A stretch of DNA of 51,843 nt from JAYVSZ01 sp043774925 (GCA_043774925.1 JAYVSZ010000038.1:1-51843), one strand, 5' to 3'. Counted from the first letter of the stretch, positions 33,613-42,397 are shown. Notes: generated from the sequence alone by a model not told the origin. Translations and numbers: made by a program.

Positions 33613-33693
33613 ATGTCGCTTAAAGTGACATTGAGGCACCATATAAATGAACATAAGCAATCGGCGTGCCATTTTGCTAGAATGTGCATTCTA
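33613..33693. promoter_or_regulatory. Two palindromic sites in the fimV/rplM divergent region
   Basis: An imperfect 19-base palindrome with arms ATGTC/GACAT at 33613-33631, and TAGAATG-TG-CATTCTA at 33678-33693 (perfect 7-base arms). Both are within 125 bases of the fimV start and upstream of the rplM promoter. They resemble dimeric-regulator operators; the regulator is unknown. Confidence 0.35.
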
Positions 33694-33744
33694 CGCTTAG
33701 GTGATGGGCATTGTAAAAAACCAGTAATAAAGCGATTAATTTGT

Positions 33745-33774
33745 TTGACAGGGTTGTGCGCTAAAGCATATAAT
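33745..33774 (+). promoter_or_regulatory. Strong sigma70 promoter of rplM-rpsI
   Basis: Consensus -35 TTGACA, 18-base spacer, consensus -10 TATAAT, followed by a GC-rich discriminator (CCGCCC). This fits growth-rate and stringent control of ribosomal genes. Leader of about 50 bases to rplM. Confidence 0.85.
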
Positions 33775-33829
33775 CCGCCCTCTTGATTTTAATTAGCTAT
33801 ACATTGCTAGAACTATAGGTAGTAATAAT

Positions 33830-34258
33830 ATGAAAACTTTTTCAGCAAAAGCACACGAAGTACAACGCGATTGGTTTGTCATCGACGGCACCGACTTGGT
33901 TTTGGGCCGTTTAGCCAGTGCCTGCGCGCATCGCCTACGTGGCAAACATAAAACCATTTACACACCGCATTGCGATACGGGTGACTATATTGTTGTGATT
34001 AATGCCGACAAAATTAAAGTCACTGGCGCAAAAGCGACTGGTAAGCTGTATCATAGTCACTCTGGTTATCCAGGCGGTATCAGCACGACAACATTTAGCA
34101 AAATGCAAGATAAGTTTCCAGGTCGCGCATTAGAAAAAGCAGTAAAAGGCATGTTGCCAAAAGGTCCATTGGGTTATGCAATGGCGAAAAAATTAAAAGT
34201 GTATGCAGGCGACAAGCACGAGCATACAGCGCAACAACCGCAAGCTCTAAGTATTTAA
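33830..34258 (+). CDS. rplM: 50S ribosomal protein L13
   Basis: Early-assembling large-subunit protein. 142 residues, as in E. coli. Typical sequence: MKTFSAKAHEVQRDWFVIDG, LGRLASACAHRLRGKHK, and the C-terminal GMLPKGPLGYAMAKKLKVY...EHTAQQPQ. Nine bases before rpsI, the universal rplM-rpsI pair. Confidence 0.99.
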   Translation: MKTFSAKAHEVQRDWFVIDGTDLVLGRLASACAHRLRGKHKTIYTPHCDTGDYIVVINADKIKVTGAKATGKLYHSHSGYPGGISTTTFSKMQDKFPGRALEKAVKGMLPKGPLGYAMAKKLKVYAGDKHEHTAQQPQALSI

Positions 34259-34267
34259 GGATAAAGA

Positions 34268-34660
34268 ATGATTGGTAAATACAATTATGGTACAGGCCGC
34301 CGCAAAAGCTCAGTAGCGCGTGTGTTTTTAAAATCAGGCAAAGGCAATATCATTGTGAATGATAAGCCAGTTGACGAGTACTTCTCACGCGTAACTTCGC
34401 GCATGATTTTACGTCAACCACTCGAATTGACAAACAATATCGCCAGTTTTGACATTATGGTCAACGTGCTTGGTGGTGGTGAATCAGGCCAAGCTGGTGC
34501 TGTTCGTCACGGCATTACACGTGCTTTAATCGATCATGACGCAGCACTTAAAAGCGCATTATCACAAGCAGGCTTTGTGACGCGCGATGCGCGTGAAGTT
34601 GAGCGTAAAAAAGTGGGCTTCCGCAAAGCGCGTCGTCGTAAACAATTCTCCAAACGCTAA
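34268..34660 (+). CDS. rpsI: 30S ribosomal protein S9
   Basis: Small-subunit protein whose C-terminal tail reaches the P-site tRNA. 130 residues with the start IGKYNYGTGRRKSSVARVFL and the basic end RRRKQFSKR. Forms the rplM-rpsI operon, ended by the terminator at 34679. Confidence 0.99.
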   Translation: MIGKYNYGTGRRKSSVARVFLKSGKGNIIVNDKPVDEYFSRVTSRMILRQPLELTNNIASFDIMVNVLGGGESGQAGAVRHGITRALIDHDAALKSALSQAGFVTRDAREVERKKVGFRKARRRKQFSKR

Positions 34661-34678
34661 TTTGGCGTCGAGATTTGT

Positions 34679-34705
34679 AAAAAGGTCGCTGATGCGGCCT
34701 TTTTT
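34679..34705 (+). terminator. Rho-independent terminator after rpsI
   Basis: AAAAAGGTCGC and GCGGCCTTTTT pair around the loop TGAT, with a long T run. Eighteen bases after the rpsI stop. Confidence 0.9.
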
Positions 34706-34710
34706 ATTTT

Positions 34711-34751
34711 GGTTTGCACCTTTTTAGGTTAAACCTTTTTTGGGTTAAACC
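34711..34751 (+). repeat. 16-bp-period repeat upstream of argC
   Basis: GGTTTGCACC (34711), GGTTAAACC (34727) and GGTTAAACC (34743) recur at exact 16-base intervals, separated by T-rich spacers. Each GGTTAAACC is itself nearly palindromic. The last ends 25 bases before the argC ATG, in a position suited to an operator. It does not resemble an ArgR box. Confidence 0.45.
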
Positions 34752-34775
34752 AGCAATTTTTGTTATCATCAAATT

Positions 34776-35825
34776 ATGACAGTTAAGAAATTAAAAATTG
34801 GCATTGTCGGCGGCACAGGTTATACCGGTGTTGAGTTGTTGCGTCTGCTCGCCATTCATCCGAATGCAGAAATTACTGCAGTGACTTCACGCGGTGAGGC
34901 GGGCATGCCTGTCGCCGAAATGTTCCCCAGCCTGCGCGGCTATGTGGATGTGGCGTTTTCTGATCCTGCCATTGTTGATTTAACAAAATGTGATGTCGTG
35001 TTTTTTGCAACACCACACGGCGTGGCCATGAGCCAAGCGCAAGCCTTGCTGGATGCGGGTGTCAGGGTAATTGATTTAGCTGCCGATTTCAGGCTACAAG
35101 ATACCGCCGTGTTCGAAAAATGGTACAAAATGTCGCACACTTGCCCCGATATTTTGCAGAATGCGGTGTATGGCATCCCCGAGCTTTATCGGGATAAAAT
35201 CAAATCGGCCAAAGTGATTGGCAACCCAGGCTGCTATCCGACCACAGTTTTATTGGGCTTGGCACCACTATTGGAGCAGAACTTAATCGATTTTTCGGTG
35301 CCTATCATTGCAGATGCTAAATCGGGCGTTTCTGGCGCTGGTAGAAAAGCCGAAGTGTCGAGCTTGTTTGCCGAGGCTGGCGATAGCATGAAAGCCTATG
35401 GTGTGGCGGGGCATCGGCATCATCCAGAGATTCACGCGCAACTTATAAATTTAGCCAACGCGCAATGTGAATTTATTTTCACACCACACCTTATTCCGAT
35501 GATTCGCGGTATGTTGTCAACGATTTATGTGAAACTGTCTGAAAAAGCTCACAATATTGATGTGCAAGCAGCGTTTGAAAAGCGTTATCAGCATGAGCGT
35601 TTTGTGGATGTGTTGCCAGCAGGCAGCCTGCCTGAGACGCGCGCTGTACGGGGCTCTAACCAATTGCGCATTGCTTTGCATAAGCACGCTTCAGCTTATT
35701 TAACGGTGCTGGTGGTACAAGATAATTTGGTCAAAGGCGCTGCAGGGCAAGCGATACAAAATATGAACATTATGTTTGATATGCCAGAAGATGCTGGCCT
35801 AAACGTGGTTCCTTTACTGCCATAA
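34776..35825 (+). CDS. argC: N-acetyl-gamma-glutamyl-phosphate reductase
   Basis: NADPH-dependent third step of arginine synthesis. 349 residues. Seen: Rossmann start KIGIVGGTGYTGVELLRLL, active-site Cys in VIGNPGCYPTTVLLGLAPLL, catalytic His region AGHRHHPEI, and FTPHLIPMIRGML. Located between rpsI and the DUF6776 gene, which starts 17 bases later. Complements argH at 14.6 kb. Confidence 0.98.
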   Translation: MTVKKLKIGIVGGTGYTGVELLRLLAIHPNAEITAVTSRGEAGMPVAEMFPSLRGYVDVAFSDPAIVDLTKCDVVFFATPHGVAMSQAQALLDAGVRVIDLAADFRLQDTAVFEKWYKMSHTCPDILQNAVYGIPELYRDKIKSAKVIGNPGCYPTTVLLGLAPLLEQNLIDFSVPIIADAKSGVSGAGRKAEVSSLFAEAGDSMKAYGVAGHRHHPEIHAQLINLANAQCEFIFTPHLIPMIRGMLSTIYVKLSEKAHNIDVQAAFEKRYQHERFVDVLPAGSLPETRAVRGSNQLRIALHKHASAYLTVLVVQDNLVKGAAGQAIQNMNIMFDMPEDAGLNVVPLLP

Positions 35826-35841
35826 TGGGCGATTTAGGCAC

Positions 35842-36213
35842 ATGAAACCAGTCCGCCGCAGAGTTCGCCGTCACTTTGGCCTAACTGCCAAAAATGTGGC
35901 GGTGCGTTCGCATCGGCCGTGGTATTTTCAGAGCTTGCTGGCCTTGCTATTTGTAGGGCTGGGGTTTGGTTTGGCTTATTGGATACTGCATAGAGATGAT
36001 ATTCAAAGTGTTCGGCAAAATTTACAGCAAAAAACCCTTGAAAATAGAGCGTTAGAAGGCAAATTAATAGGAGCGCAGCGAGAGCTGCAAGTTGAGCTGG
36101 CAACAAACAATACGCTTGCCAAAGAGCTCGCAAGCGTTCAAGATGAGAACCTTAAAACTAAAGCAGACTTATTTTTTTATAAAAATATGTTGAGTGGTAA
36201 AAGACCAAAATAG
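35842..36213 (+). CDS. DUF6776-type single-span membrane protein
   Basis: 123 residues: a very basic N-terminus (KPVRRRVRRHFG), one membrane helix at about 35-53 (LLALLFVGLGFGLAYWIL), then a coiled-coil region (QSVRQNLQQKTLENRALEGK onwards to ENLKTKADLFFYKNML). This layout fits the DUF6776 family, found upstream of bactofilin genes in betaproteobacteria. It may work with the bactofilin that follows in cell-shape or envelope organisation; that is inference from adjacency. Confidence 0.7.
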   Translation: MKPVRRRVRRHFGLTAKNVAVRSHRPWYFQSLLALLFVGLGFGLAYWILHRDDIQSVRQNLQQKTLENRALEGKLIGAQRELQVELATNNTLAKELASVQDENLKTKADLFFYKNMLSGKRPK

Positions 36214-36244
36214 CGGTTTAGCTAAAAATAGGCAGGGAAATTAA

Positions 36245-36628
36245 ATGTTTTTTAAAAAAGCAAACAAGATTGATAATCGTATTGACACGCTCGTAGGCGC
36301 CGATACACGCATTGTGGGCGACATGGCATTTAGCGGTGGATTACGGGTAGATGGTGCTATTATTGGCAATGTGAGTGAAATAGCAGGCACGCCAAGTACC
36401 ATTATTTTGAGCGAACATGGCCGCATTGAAGGCTCGGTTTCTGCCGCAAAAATTGTGCTGAACGGCGCAGTGGTGGGTCCAGTAAAGGCAGGTCAATTTA
36501 TTGAGCTGCAATCGAAAGCACGCATTACGGGCGATTTACATTACAAATCGCTGGAGATGCACACGGGTGCCGTGATTGATGGAAAATTAGTCCATTTAGA
36601 AGAAAATGCAACTGATGACGCTATTTAG
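36245..36628 (+). CDS. Bactofilin (polymer-forming cytoskeletal protein)
   Basis: 127-residue bactofilin, a self-polymerising beta-helical scaffold at the membrane. The repeat pattern of small hydrophobic and Gly residues is clear from about 15 to 110: RIVGDMAFSGGLRVDGAIIG, RIEGSVSAAKIVLNGAVVG, ARITGDLHYKSLEMHTGAVI. Short N- and C-terminal tails are as usual. Between DUF6776 and erpA; probably one operon from argC to erpA. Confidence 0.93.
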   Translation: MFFKKANKIDNRIDTLVGADTRIVGDMAFSGGLRVDGAIIGNVSEIAGTPSTIILSEHGRIEGSVSAAKIVLNGAVVGPVKAGQFIELQSKARITGDLHYKSLEMHTGAVIDGKLVHLEENATDDAI

Positions 36629-36664
36629 TGTCGAACGCGCAGATAGAATAGTTTAAAGGAAACA

Positions 36665-37033
36665 ATGATGAATACAGTAACCGATATGCCAGACGTAGAA
36701 ATGCCAACGCCGTTAATTTTTACGGATAATGCGGCTAAAAAAGTGAAGGAACTTATTGAGGAGGAAGGCTCGCCAGACCTGAAACTGCGCGTATTTGTGA
36801 GTGGTGGCGGTTGCTCGGGTTTTCAATATGGCTTTACTTTTGAAGAAGAAGTGAACGAAGATGACACACAAGTGCAAAAAGATACCGTCACTTTGTTGAT
36901 TGATCCGATGAGCTTGCAATACTTAATGGGCGCGGAGATTGATTATCAGGATAACTTGCAAGGTTCGCAATTTGTGATTCGTAACCCACAAGCGCAATCT
37001 ACTTGCGGCTGTGGCTCGTCTTTCTCTGTTTAA
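36665..37033 (+). CDS. erpA: Iron-sulphur cluster insertion protein ErpA
   Basis: A-type carrier that delivers Fe-S clusters to apoproteins. 122 residues; the three cluster-binding cysteines are in SGGGCSGFQYGF and the terminal STCGCGSSF. Normal length. Last gene before its terminator at 37047, after which the IS256-family element and the metal operon interrupt the usual erpA-anmK order. Confidence 0.97.
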   Translation: MMNTVTDMPDVEMPTPLIFTDNAAKKVKELIEEEGSPDLKLRVFVSGGGCSGFQYGFTFEEEVNEDDTQVQKDTVTLLIDPMSLQYLMGAEIDYQDNLQGSQFVIRNPQAQSTCGCGSSFSV

Positions 37034-37046
37034 ATTGATTCAGATG

Positions 37047-37077
37047 AAAAAAAGCCAAGCATCCGCTTGGCTTTTTT
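37047..37077 (+). terminator. Rho-independent terminator after erpA
   Basis: Near-perfect stem AAAAGCCAAGC / GCTTGGCTTTT with loop ATCC and a T run. It ends three bases before the target duplication of the IS element. Confidence 0.92.
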
Positions 37078-37088
37078 ATTGTGCAACA

Positions 37089-38445
37089 GAGGGTGTAAAT
37101 AATTTTGTGTAAACGTCATTTTGCAGGAAACTGCACTTTTTAGAAAGAGATTAAAAATGACGACGACACAAAGCAAAGTAGTAAAAGATTTACCCGACGA
37201 TTTAATTGACGAATTACTCGCTGGCTATCAAAGGCCAGAAGATTTAATCGGTGAGAACGGTTTACTTAAACAACTCACTAAAAAGCTGGTAGAACGCGCC
37301 CTACAAGCTGAAATGGCCGAGCATCTCGGTCATCATAAACACGAAGCTGTTATCAACGCCACTGGCAATGCCCGTAACGGTAAAAGTAACAAAACCCTCA
37401 AAGGCGAGTTTGGCGAACTGCCAATAGAGATCCCACGCGATCGTGATGGCAGCTTTGAGCCACAACTGATTCAAAAGCACCAAACCCGCTGGGCTGGCTT
37501 TGATGACAAGATTATCTCGCTGTACGCACGCGGCATGACGGTACGTGAGATACAGCAACACTTAAGTGAGATGTACGGCACAGAAATATCACCCACATTA
37601 ATATCCAATGTCACCGATGCTGTTATTGAAGAAGTGAAGCAATGGCGCGATATAATTATTCTGCCGCCCGCTCGACAGCGTTTACCCTGTGGTTTATCTC
37701 GATTGCATTCACGTCAAAGTGCGTGATGCGGGCGCGGTACGCGCCAAAGCAGTTTACTTATCCATTGGCATCAACATGCAGGGCGAGAAAAAAGTGCTGG
37801 GGCTGTGGATCGCACAAACCGAAGGTGCTAAGTTCTGGCTGCAGGTGGTCACCGAGCTTAAGAATCGCGGCGTAGCCGATATCTTCATTGCCTGTGTCGA
37901 TGGCTTAAAAGGCTTCCCAGAAGCGATTGAAGTGGTGTATCCGCATGCCGCGGTACAGTTATGTATTGTGCATATGGTGCGAACAGCCTTAATTACGTTG
38001 GTTGGAATAAGCGCGATATGGTGGCAGCAGATTTAAAGCGTATTTACACGGCCGCAACTGAGGCAGAAGCCGCGCTATATCTCACTGAGTTTGAAACTAA
38101 ACGGGATGCTGCATATCCGCCAATATCCCAATCATGGCGTAATAACTGGGCGCGCGTGATCCCGTTCTTTGATTATCCACCTGAAATCAGACGAATCATT
38201 TACACAACGAATGCAATTGAATCGGTGAACATGAGTTTACGCAAAGTGACTAAAAGCCGCGGTGCGTTTCCGAACGACGAAGCGGTGATGAAATTGTTCT
38301 ATCTCGCCTTAATGAATATTAGCAAAAGATGGACGATGCCACTACGCGACTGGAAGCCAGCGCTAAATAGGTTTAGTATTCAGTTTGAAGAGAGAATGCC
38401 AAAACAGTGATTAACCGACGTTTACACAAAATTCAGGACACGCCC
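37089..38445 (+). mobile_element. IS256-family insertion sequence with 8-bp target duplication
   Basis: 1357-base element bounded by 29-base inverted ends (the inner 17 bases identical on both sides, core AATTTTGTGTAAACGTC; six mismatches, all in the outer 12). It is flanked by perfect direct repeats GTGCAACA at 37081-37088 and 38446-38453, the 8-base duplication typical of this family. It carries one transposase frame, disrupted by two frameshifts. The exact flanking repeats indicate simple insertion rather than recombination at this site. Confidence 0.93.
37157..38410 (+). pseudogene. IS256-family (mutator-type) transposase, two frameshifts
   Basis: Starts MTTTQSKVVKDLPDDLIDEL; joined across frames it covers a full-length mutator-type transposase of about 400 residues. 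The DDE residues are in VVYLDCIHVKV, ACVDGLKGFPEAI and TTNAIESVN. The first break is near 37645-37665: between KQW and RPLD there are about 13 extra bases compared with the usual spacing, which also bring a stop. The second is near 37982, where one A appears missing in GTGCGAACAGC, since cga-aac-agc would restore VRNSLNYV. Either a decayed copy or, for the single-base event, a sequencing error. No intact transposase is encoded. Confidence 0.92.
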
Positions 38446-38461
38446 GTGCAACACTTATCTC

Positions 38462-39019
38462 TTATTTATGCGTATGTGGTTGACTTTCGTCATCATGTGC
38501 AGCATCAACTTTGCTATGCTCATGTTGGTGAGCGTCCCCTTCCTTGCCAGGCATCGCCCCCATTTCAGATTCTGGCATGCGCATAACGCCCAATCCATGT
38601 CGATACACCAGCTCTGCACCATACCAGCCCGTGGTCATCACCAAGCCGCAAATAATCGCTAACGGCACAATAAAAGCTAAAGACATTACTTGCGTCGCTT
38701 TGGATTTCCAAATATCAAAAGCCGCCAGCAATATCAATAAGCCCATAGTGGGTAGCGCCCAGCTACGGTGGACTAACATGGCGGCGTGGCTAACATCATC
38801 ATGATTAACGCTATTAAATGCTTGCCAACCAAAAGCCACAGCGGCAACACTAGATGCGGCGCCAAGCCATAATGTGTAATGCCCCACAGTGGCCAATTGC
38901 ATTGCCCAGGCTTTCTTTTTAAACAATATGGCTGCCGCATGAAATAGCAACGAAGCTGTGACAAGTGCGATTGGGAAATGCACCACGGCTGGATGCAAGT
39001 TTGGAATAATTTCAGGCAT
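38462..39019 (-). CDS. DUF2231 membrane protein with His-rich tail
   Basis: 185-residue inner-membrane protein of the DUF2231 type: start PNLHPAVVHFPIALVTASLLFH, then about four hydrophobic segments (14-32, 48-66, 90-108, 112-132), with conserved LHP..VHFP and H residues in the membrane. The C-terminus is rich in His, Glu and Asp (HQHEHSK, SQPHTHK), plausible for metal binding. Last gene of the metal operon, 32 bases after the CusF-like gene and 9 bases from the IS target repeat. Function not established. Confidence 0.8.
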   Translation of the reverse strand: MPEIIPNLHPAVVHFPIALVTASLLFHAAAILFKKKAWAMQLATVGHYTLWLGAASSVAAVAFGWQAFNSVNHDDVSHAAMLVHRSWALPTMGLLILLAAFDIWKSKATQVMSLAFIVPLAIICGLVMTTGWYGAELVYRHGLGVMRMPESEMGAMPGKEGDAHQHEHSKVDAAHDDESQPHTHK

Positions 39020-39051
39020 TTGTATCTCCTTTAATTGTTTGGGTTACTGTT

Positions 39052-39519
39052 TTAGTTTGCAACTTCAATTTTGGTTACTGTTAGCGTGCCATCTACTCTA
39101 TCCGCAGTAAACTTAACTTTATCGCCTTGTTTCACTTGGTCTAGCATTGCTGGGTCTTTAGCCTTAAACACCATCGTCATGCCCATCATTTTTAGGTTAG
39201 GTATATCGCTATGTTTAATCGTGATTTTGCCAGTATCTTTATCCACTTTGCGCACTTCGCCATCCACCATTGGCAACGTGGTTGCCTCACTCTTACTTGG
39301 CATGTCCATTTTTGAGTGATCCATTTTGCTCATGTCTGTGCTATCTGAGCTAGCGACAATGGTAGGTTTAGCTTTTGCGGAGACCACTTTTTTGGTCTTT
39401 TTCTGTACATGTTTTGTACTTTTATGTTGATGTGTGTTGCTAGTGTCCGCGTAAGCAACGCTTGTTAGCGCAAAAGCTGAAATTAAAGTAGCCATTAAAA
39501 TTTTGTTTAAGTTGTTCAT
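39052..39519 (-). CDS. CusF-like periplasmic copper-binding protein
   Basis: 155 residues: signal peptide (LNKILMATLISAFALTSVAYA), a Lys/Thr/Ser-rich linker with a Met/Asp/His stretch (DMSKMDHSKMDMPSK), and a CusF-type OB domain (GEVRKVDKDTGKITIKHSD onwards). Compared with E. coli CusF, the copper ligands His36, Met47 and Met49 are retained in KHSD and MGMTM, while the Trp44 that caps the site appears replaced by Met. Likely a copper chaperone in the periplasm. Followed by DUF2231, preceded by the multicopper oxidase. Confidence 0.85.
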   Translation of the reverse strand: MNNLNKILMATLISAFALTSVAYADTSNTHQHKSTKHVQKKTKKVVSAKAKPTIVASSDSTDMSKMDHSKMDMPSKSEATTLPMVDGEVRKVDKDTGKITIKHSDIPNLKMMGMTMVFKAKDPAMLDQVKQGDKVKFTADRVDGTLTVTKIEVAN

Positions 39520-39572
39520 TTTGTTACTCCTGTAAGTTTTTAATAAAAATAGTGTTTCAAAACCAAATAAAA

Positions 39573-41006
39573 TTAATGTTCCATCTTGCCGCCGCTTTTA
39601 CGCACGTTTAAAATTGTTTCTTCTTTCATTGGCATTTTCATGCCATCCATGTTCATCTTGCTCATGTCATGCTGCGTTTCAGGTGCTTTGCTTGTTGTGG
39701 GCATTGCGCTATCGTCACCTGTCCACTCATAAGCTACGCTGCCTTTTGGGTGTTTGTACGCACCAGGGTCTTTGTAATTATCTTTAGCAAGCCCTTTACG
39801 GACTTTTAGGGTAGTAAACATGCCACCCATTTCAATCGGGCCATATTGGCCTTGACCCGCCATCATTGGCAGTGTGTTGTCAGGAATCGGCATTTCCATC
39901 ATGCCCATTTCCGCCATGCCGCTTTCGCCCATCGACATATAATCTGGTACTAGCGAACCGATTTTTTTAGCGACATCACGTTGATCCACACCTATCATCG
40001 TTGGCACATCGTGCCCCATTGCGCCCATGGTGTGATGCGATTTATGGCAGTGGAATGCCCAATCGCCTTCGGCATCGGCCACAAATTCAATTTGCCGCAT
40101 CTGCCCAACAGCCACGTCAGTCGTCACTTCAGGCACTCTTGCAGCTTTAGGCCAAGGCCCACCATCGCTACCTGTTACCATAAATTCATGCCCGTGCAGA
40201 TGAATGGGGTGATTGGTCATGGTGAGGTTGCCAATGCGGATGCGTACTTTGTCGTTTTGTGCGACCACTAGCGGCGAAATCCCAGGAAAAGCGCGGCTAT
40301 TCCATGTCCATAAATTAAAATCGAGCATGGTATTTACCTTTGGCGTATAGCTGCCAGGGTCAATGTCATACGCGTTAAGCAAAAAGCAAAAGTCTCTATC
40401 TACCGTGGCGATTAAAGGATGCTTGCTGCTTTTAGGATGCGTAATCCATAAGCCCATCATGCCCATGGCCATTTGCAGCGTTTCATCGGCATGCGGATGA
40501 TACATAAACGTGCCTGGGCGCTGAGCAATAAATTCATACACATAAGTTTTACCCACGGGAATTTGCGGCTGTGTAAGGCCGCCGACGCCATCCATGCCAT
40601 TAGGTAACCGTTGCCCATGCCAATGAATGGTCGTATTTTCTGGGAGCTTATTAGTTACAAATAGACGCACTCTATCACCTTCAACCACTTCAATGGTTGG
40701 CCCTGGCGATTGCCCATTGTAGCCCCATAAATGCGCTTTCATGCCGGGCGCGATTTCGCGCACTACTGGCTCGGCAACTAAGTGAAACTCTTTAACGCCA
40801 TTTTTCATGCGCCATGGTAGTGTCCAACCGTTAAGTGTGACCACAGGATTATAGGGCTGACCATTAGGCGGTGAAAGCGGCGCTTGAGTATTGGCACTGT
40901 TCATTATTTCTGCTTCTGGCAAATTGGCTGCGCCAGCGCGGCTTACAAAGCCTGCGCTCAAAATTGCCATGCCTGCTTGTGTTAAAAAATTGCGGCGTGT
41001 TGTCAT
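39573..41006 (-). CDS. Multicopper oxidase (CopA/CueO-like), Tat-exported
   Basis: 477-residue three-domain copper oxidase, probably oxidising Cu(I) in the periplasm. Tat signal at the start (TTRRNFLTQAGMAILS, twin Arg). Copper-binding motifs in order: HWHGQRLPNGMDG, FMYHPHADETLQM, HPIHLHGHEFM and HCHKSHHTMGAM, covering type 1, 2 and 3 sites. The C-terminal part has Met-rich patches (MAEMGMMEMP; HDMSKMNMDGMKMPM) common in copper-resistance oxidases. Its ATG overlaps the TolC stop by four bases, so it is translationally coupled. Copper is the likeliest substrate; not proven. Confidence 0.92.
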   Translation of the reverse strand: MTTRRNFLTQAGMAILSAGFVSRAGAANLPEAEIMNSANTQAPLSPPNGQPYNPVVTLNGWTLPWRMKNGVKEFHLVAEPVVREIAPGMKAHLWGYNGQSPGPTIEVVEGDRVRLFVTNKLPENTTIHWHGQRLPNGMDGVGGLTQPQIPVGKTYVYEFIAQRPGTFMYHPHADETLQMAMGMMGLWITHPKSSKHPLIATVDRDFCFLLNAYDIDPGSYTPKVNTMLDFNLWTWNSRAFPGISPLVVAQNDKVRIRIGNLTMTNHPIHLHGHEFMVTGSDGGPWPKAARVPEVTTDVAVGQMRQIEFVADAEGDWAFHCHKSHHTMGAMGHDVPTMIGVDQRDVAKKIGSLVPDYMSMGESGMAEMGMMEMPIPDNTLPMMAGQGQYGPIEMGGMFTTLKVRKGLAKDNYKDPGAYKHPKGSVAYEWTGDDSAMPTTSKAPETQHDMSKMNMDGMKMPMKEETILNVRKSGGKMEH

Positions 41007-42397
41007 TTTTGTAGTTCCTTTTCTGTATTCATTATTGCTGCAGGCTTGCCAGCCAACGCCATCTCAAGTTCGCTTTCCGCCACCCAAAAATCGCGCAGCG
41101 CCTGAATATAGCCATGCACCGCTGTCACTTGCGTTTGCGCATCGGTAAGTAACTCAAACACGCTCATCAACATGCCGTTGTAGCGCAAAGTGTTTTCGTC
41201 AGAAATACGTTTTCTGAGCGGTACAATTTCATCGCGATAATGTTTGGCAATGTCGTAAGTAGTGCGATAGTTCAGATAAGCCTCGCGCACCTCAGAGCGT
41301 GCATTCACTGCTTGCTCAGCCGCACGGCTCATGGCTTGCATGTAAATCGCTTCGGCTTTGGCCACTTTTGCTGTGCCAAAATCAAAAATGGGCAGTTCTA
41401 AGCTAATTTCCACACCTTTTTTATACGGGTCAGAGCGCTTACCTTCTAACACTCGCGCAGGCCCAATTTCTAACACATTAATAAAACGCGTAACCTTTGT
41501 TAAGCCGAGGTTTTTGGCCAAACCGGCCATTTCTTGCTGCATGGCAACAATATCCAAGCGCTGTTTCATGGCAGTGGCTTCAATATTGGTCTGCTCAGTC
41601 AATTCTTTCGGCAACTCAGGTAAACGTTCTGGCAAATTAAATTGCGTTTGCGCGCCCCATAATCCTAAGTGCCTAATCAATTGCTCGCGCGCTGCGACTT
41701 CAGCTTGCTTGGTGCGCGCGGCTTCTGCCGTTACTTCGGCATAAAACACTTGCTCGCGTGCTTGGTCGCGCTTGCTAAAGTTGCCTGCCTCAGTCATTTT
41801 ACGCGCCAACTCGTTGCTGGCCTCGGCAGCCGTGGTCACTTGTTGCATGTAAGCCACAGCTTGCTCGGCAGCAATAGCGTTAAAGTAGCTTTTGCGCGTA
41901 TCGCCCGCCAAACGTAGCACATCTAATGTCACCATCGCTTTGGTTTGCGCCAGTTGCCGCTCACCAATTTCTTTGGCAAGCGGTATGGTGAAGAGCGAGA
42001 AAATATTAAAAGTGAGGATTTGCTCAATTTTAAAATCGCCGCCATTTTTGGCGTATAGCATCGAAAAGCGCGGGTTTGGCAAGCGCGTGGCCTGCACTAA
42101 ATCAGCCTCAGAAATACCCACTTCGTACAAAGAGGCTTGCAAACCTTTGTTGTTGAGCAGCGCGATTTGTACTGCACAATCGGCGCTGAGCGGCTCTTTT
42201 AATAGTTCATTTACTCTATCCGTAATCGCTTGTTGCTCAGCTTCGGTTTTGGCGATTTTAATGTCTTTACCTAAACGCGCTTGTGTGTCTTTTTGTATGC
42301 TGCTCATGCCGCCATCGGGCGAAAGAGTGGCGCAACCTGCTAGCGCGAGGCCTGCTAGGCCAAGCAATGCCGATTTTTTGTAATTTATAGTAGTCAT
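41003..42397 (-). CDS. TolC-family outer-membrane efflux lipoprotein
   Basis: 464-residue outer-membrane factor. Lipoprotein signal with lipobox LAGC (Cys22) after LLGLAGLALAG. Two repeats of the OEP family are visible, with long helical heptad-rich stretches (for example AAEQAVAYMQQVTTAAEASN and AVNARSEVREAYLNYRTTYD), as in CusC-type channels. Coupled upstream to the Met-rich gene (ATGA) and downstream to the oxidase. No RND pump or membrane-fusion gene is present in this cluster, so it either serves a pump encoded elsewhere or works without one. Copper specificity is inferred from neighbours. Confidence 0.9.
   Translation of the reverse strand: MTTINYKKSALLGLAGLALAGCATLSPDGGMSSIQKDTQARLGKDIKIAKTEAEQQAITDRVNELLKEPLSADCAVQIALLNNKGLQASLYEVGISEADLVQATRLPNPRFSMLYAKNGGDFKIEQILTFNIFSLFTIPLAKEIGERQLAQTKAMVTLDVLRLAGDTRKSYFNAIAAEQAVAYMQQVTTAAEASNELARKMTEAGNFSKRDQAREQVFYAEVTAEAARTKQAEVAAREQLIRHLGLWGAQTQFNLPERLPELPKELTEQTNIEATAMKQRLDIVAMQQEMAGLAKNLGLTKVTRFINVLEIGPARVLEGKRSDPYKKGVEISLELPIFDFGTAKVAKAEAIYMQAMSRAAEQAVNARSEVREAYLNYRTTYDIAKHYRDEIVPLRKRISDENTLRYNGMLMSVFELLTDAQTQVTAVHGYIQALRDFWVAESELEMALAGKPAAIMNTEKELQK

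Noticed and set aside
41540..41580. AATATCCAAGCG in the TolC-family gene
   Set aside because: Spacing to the far arm is off by one and only part of the core matches; not counted as a copy of the element.
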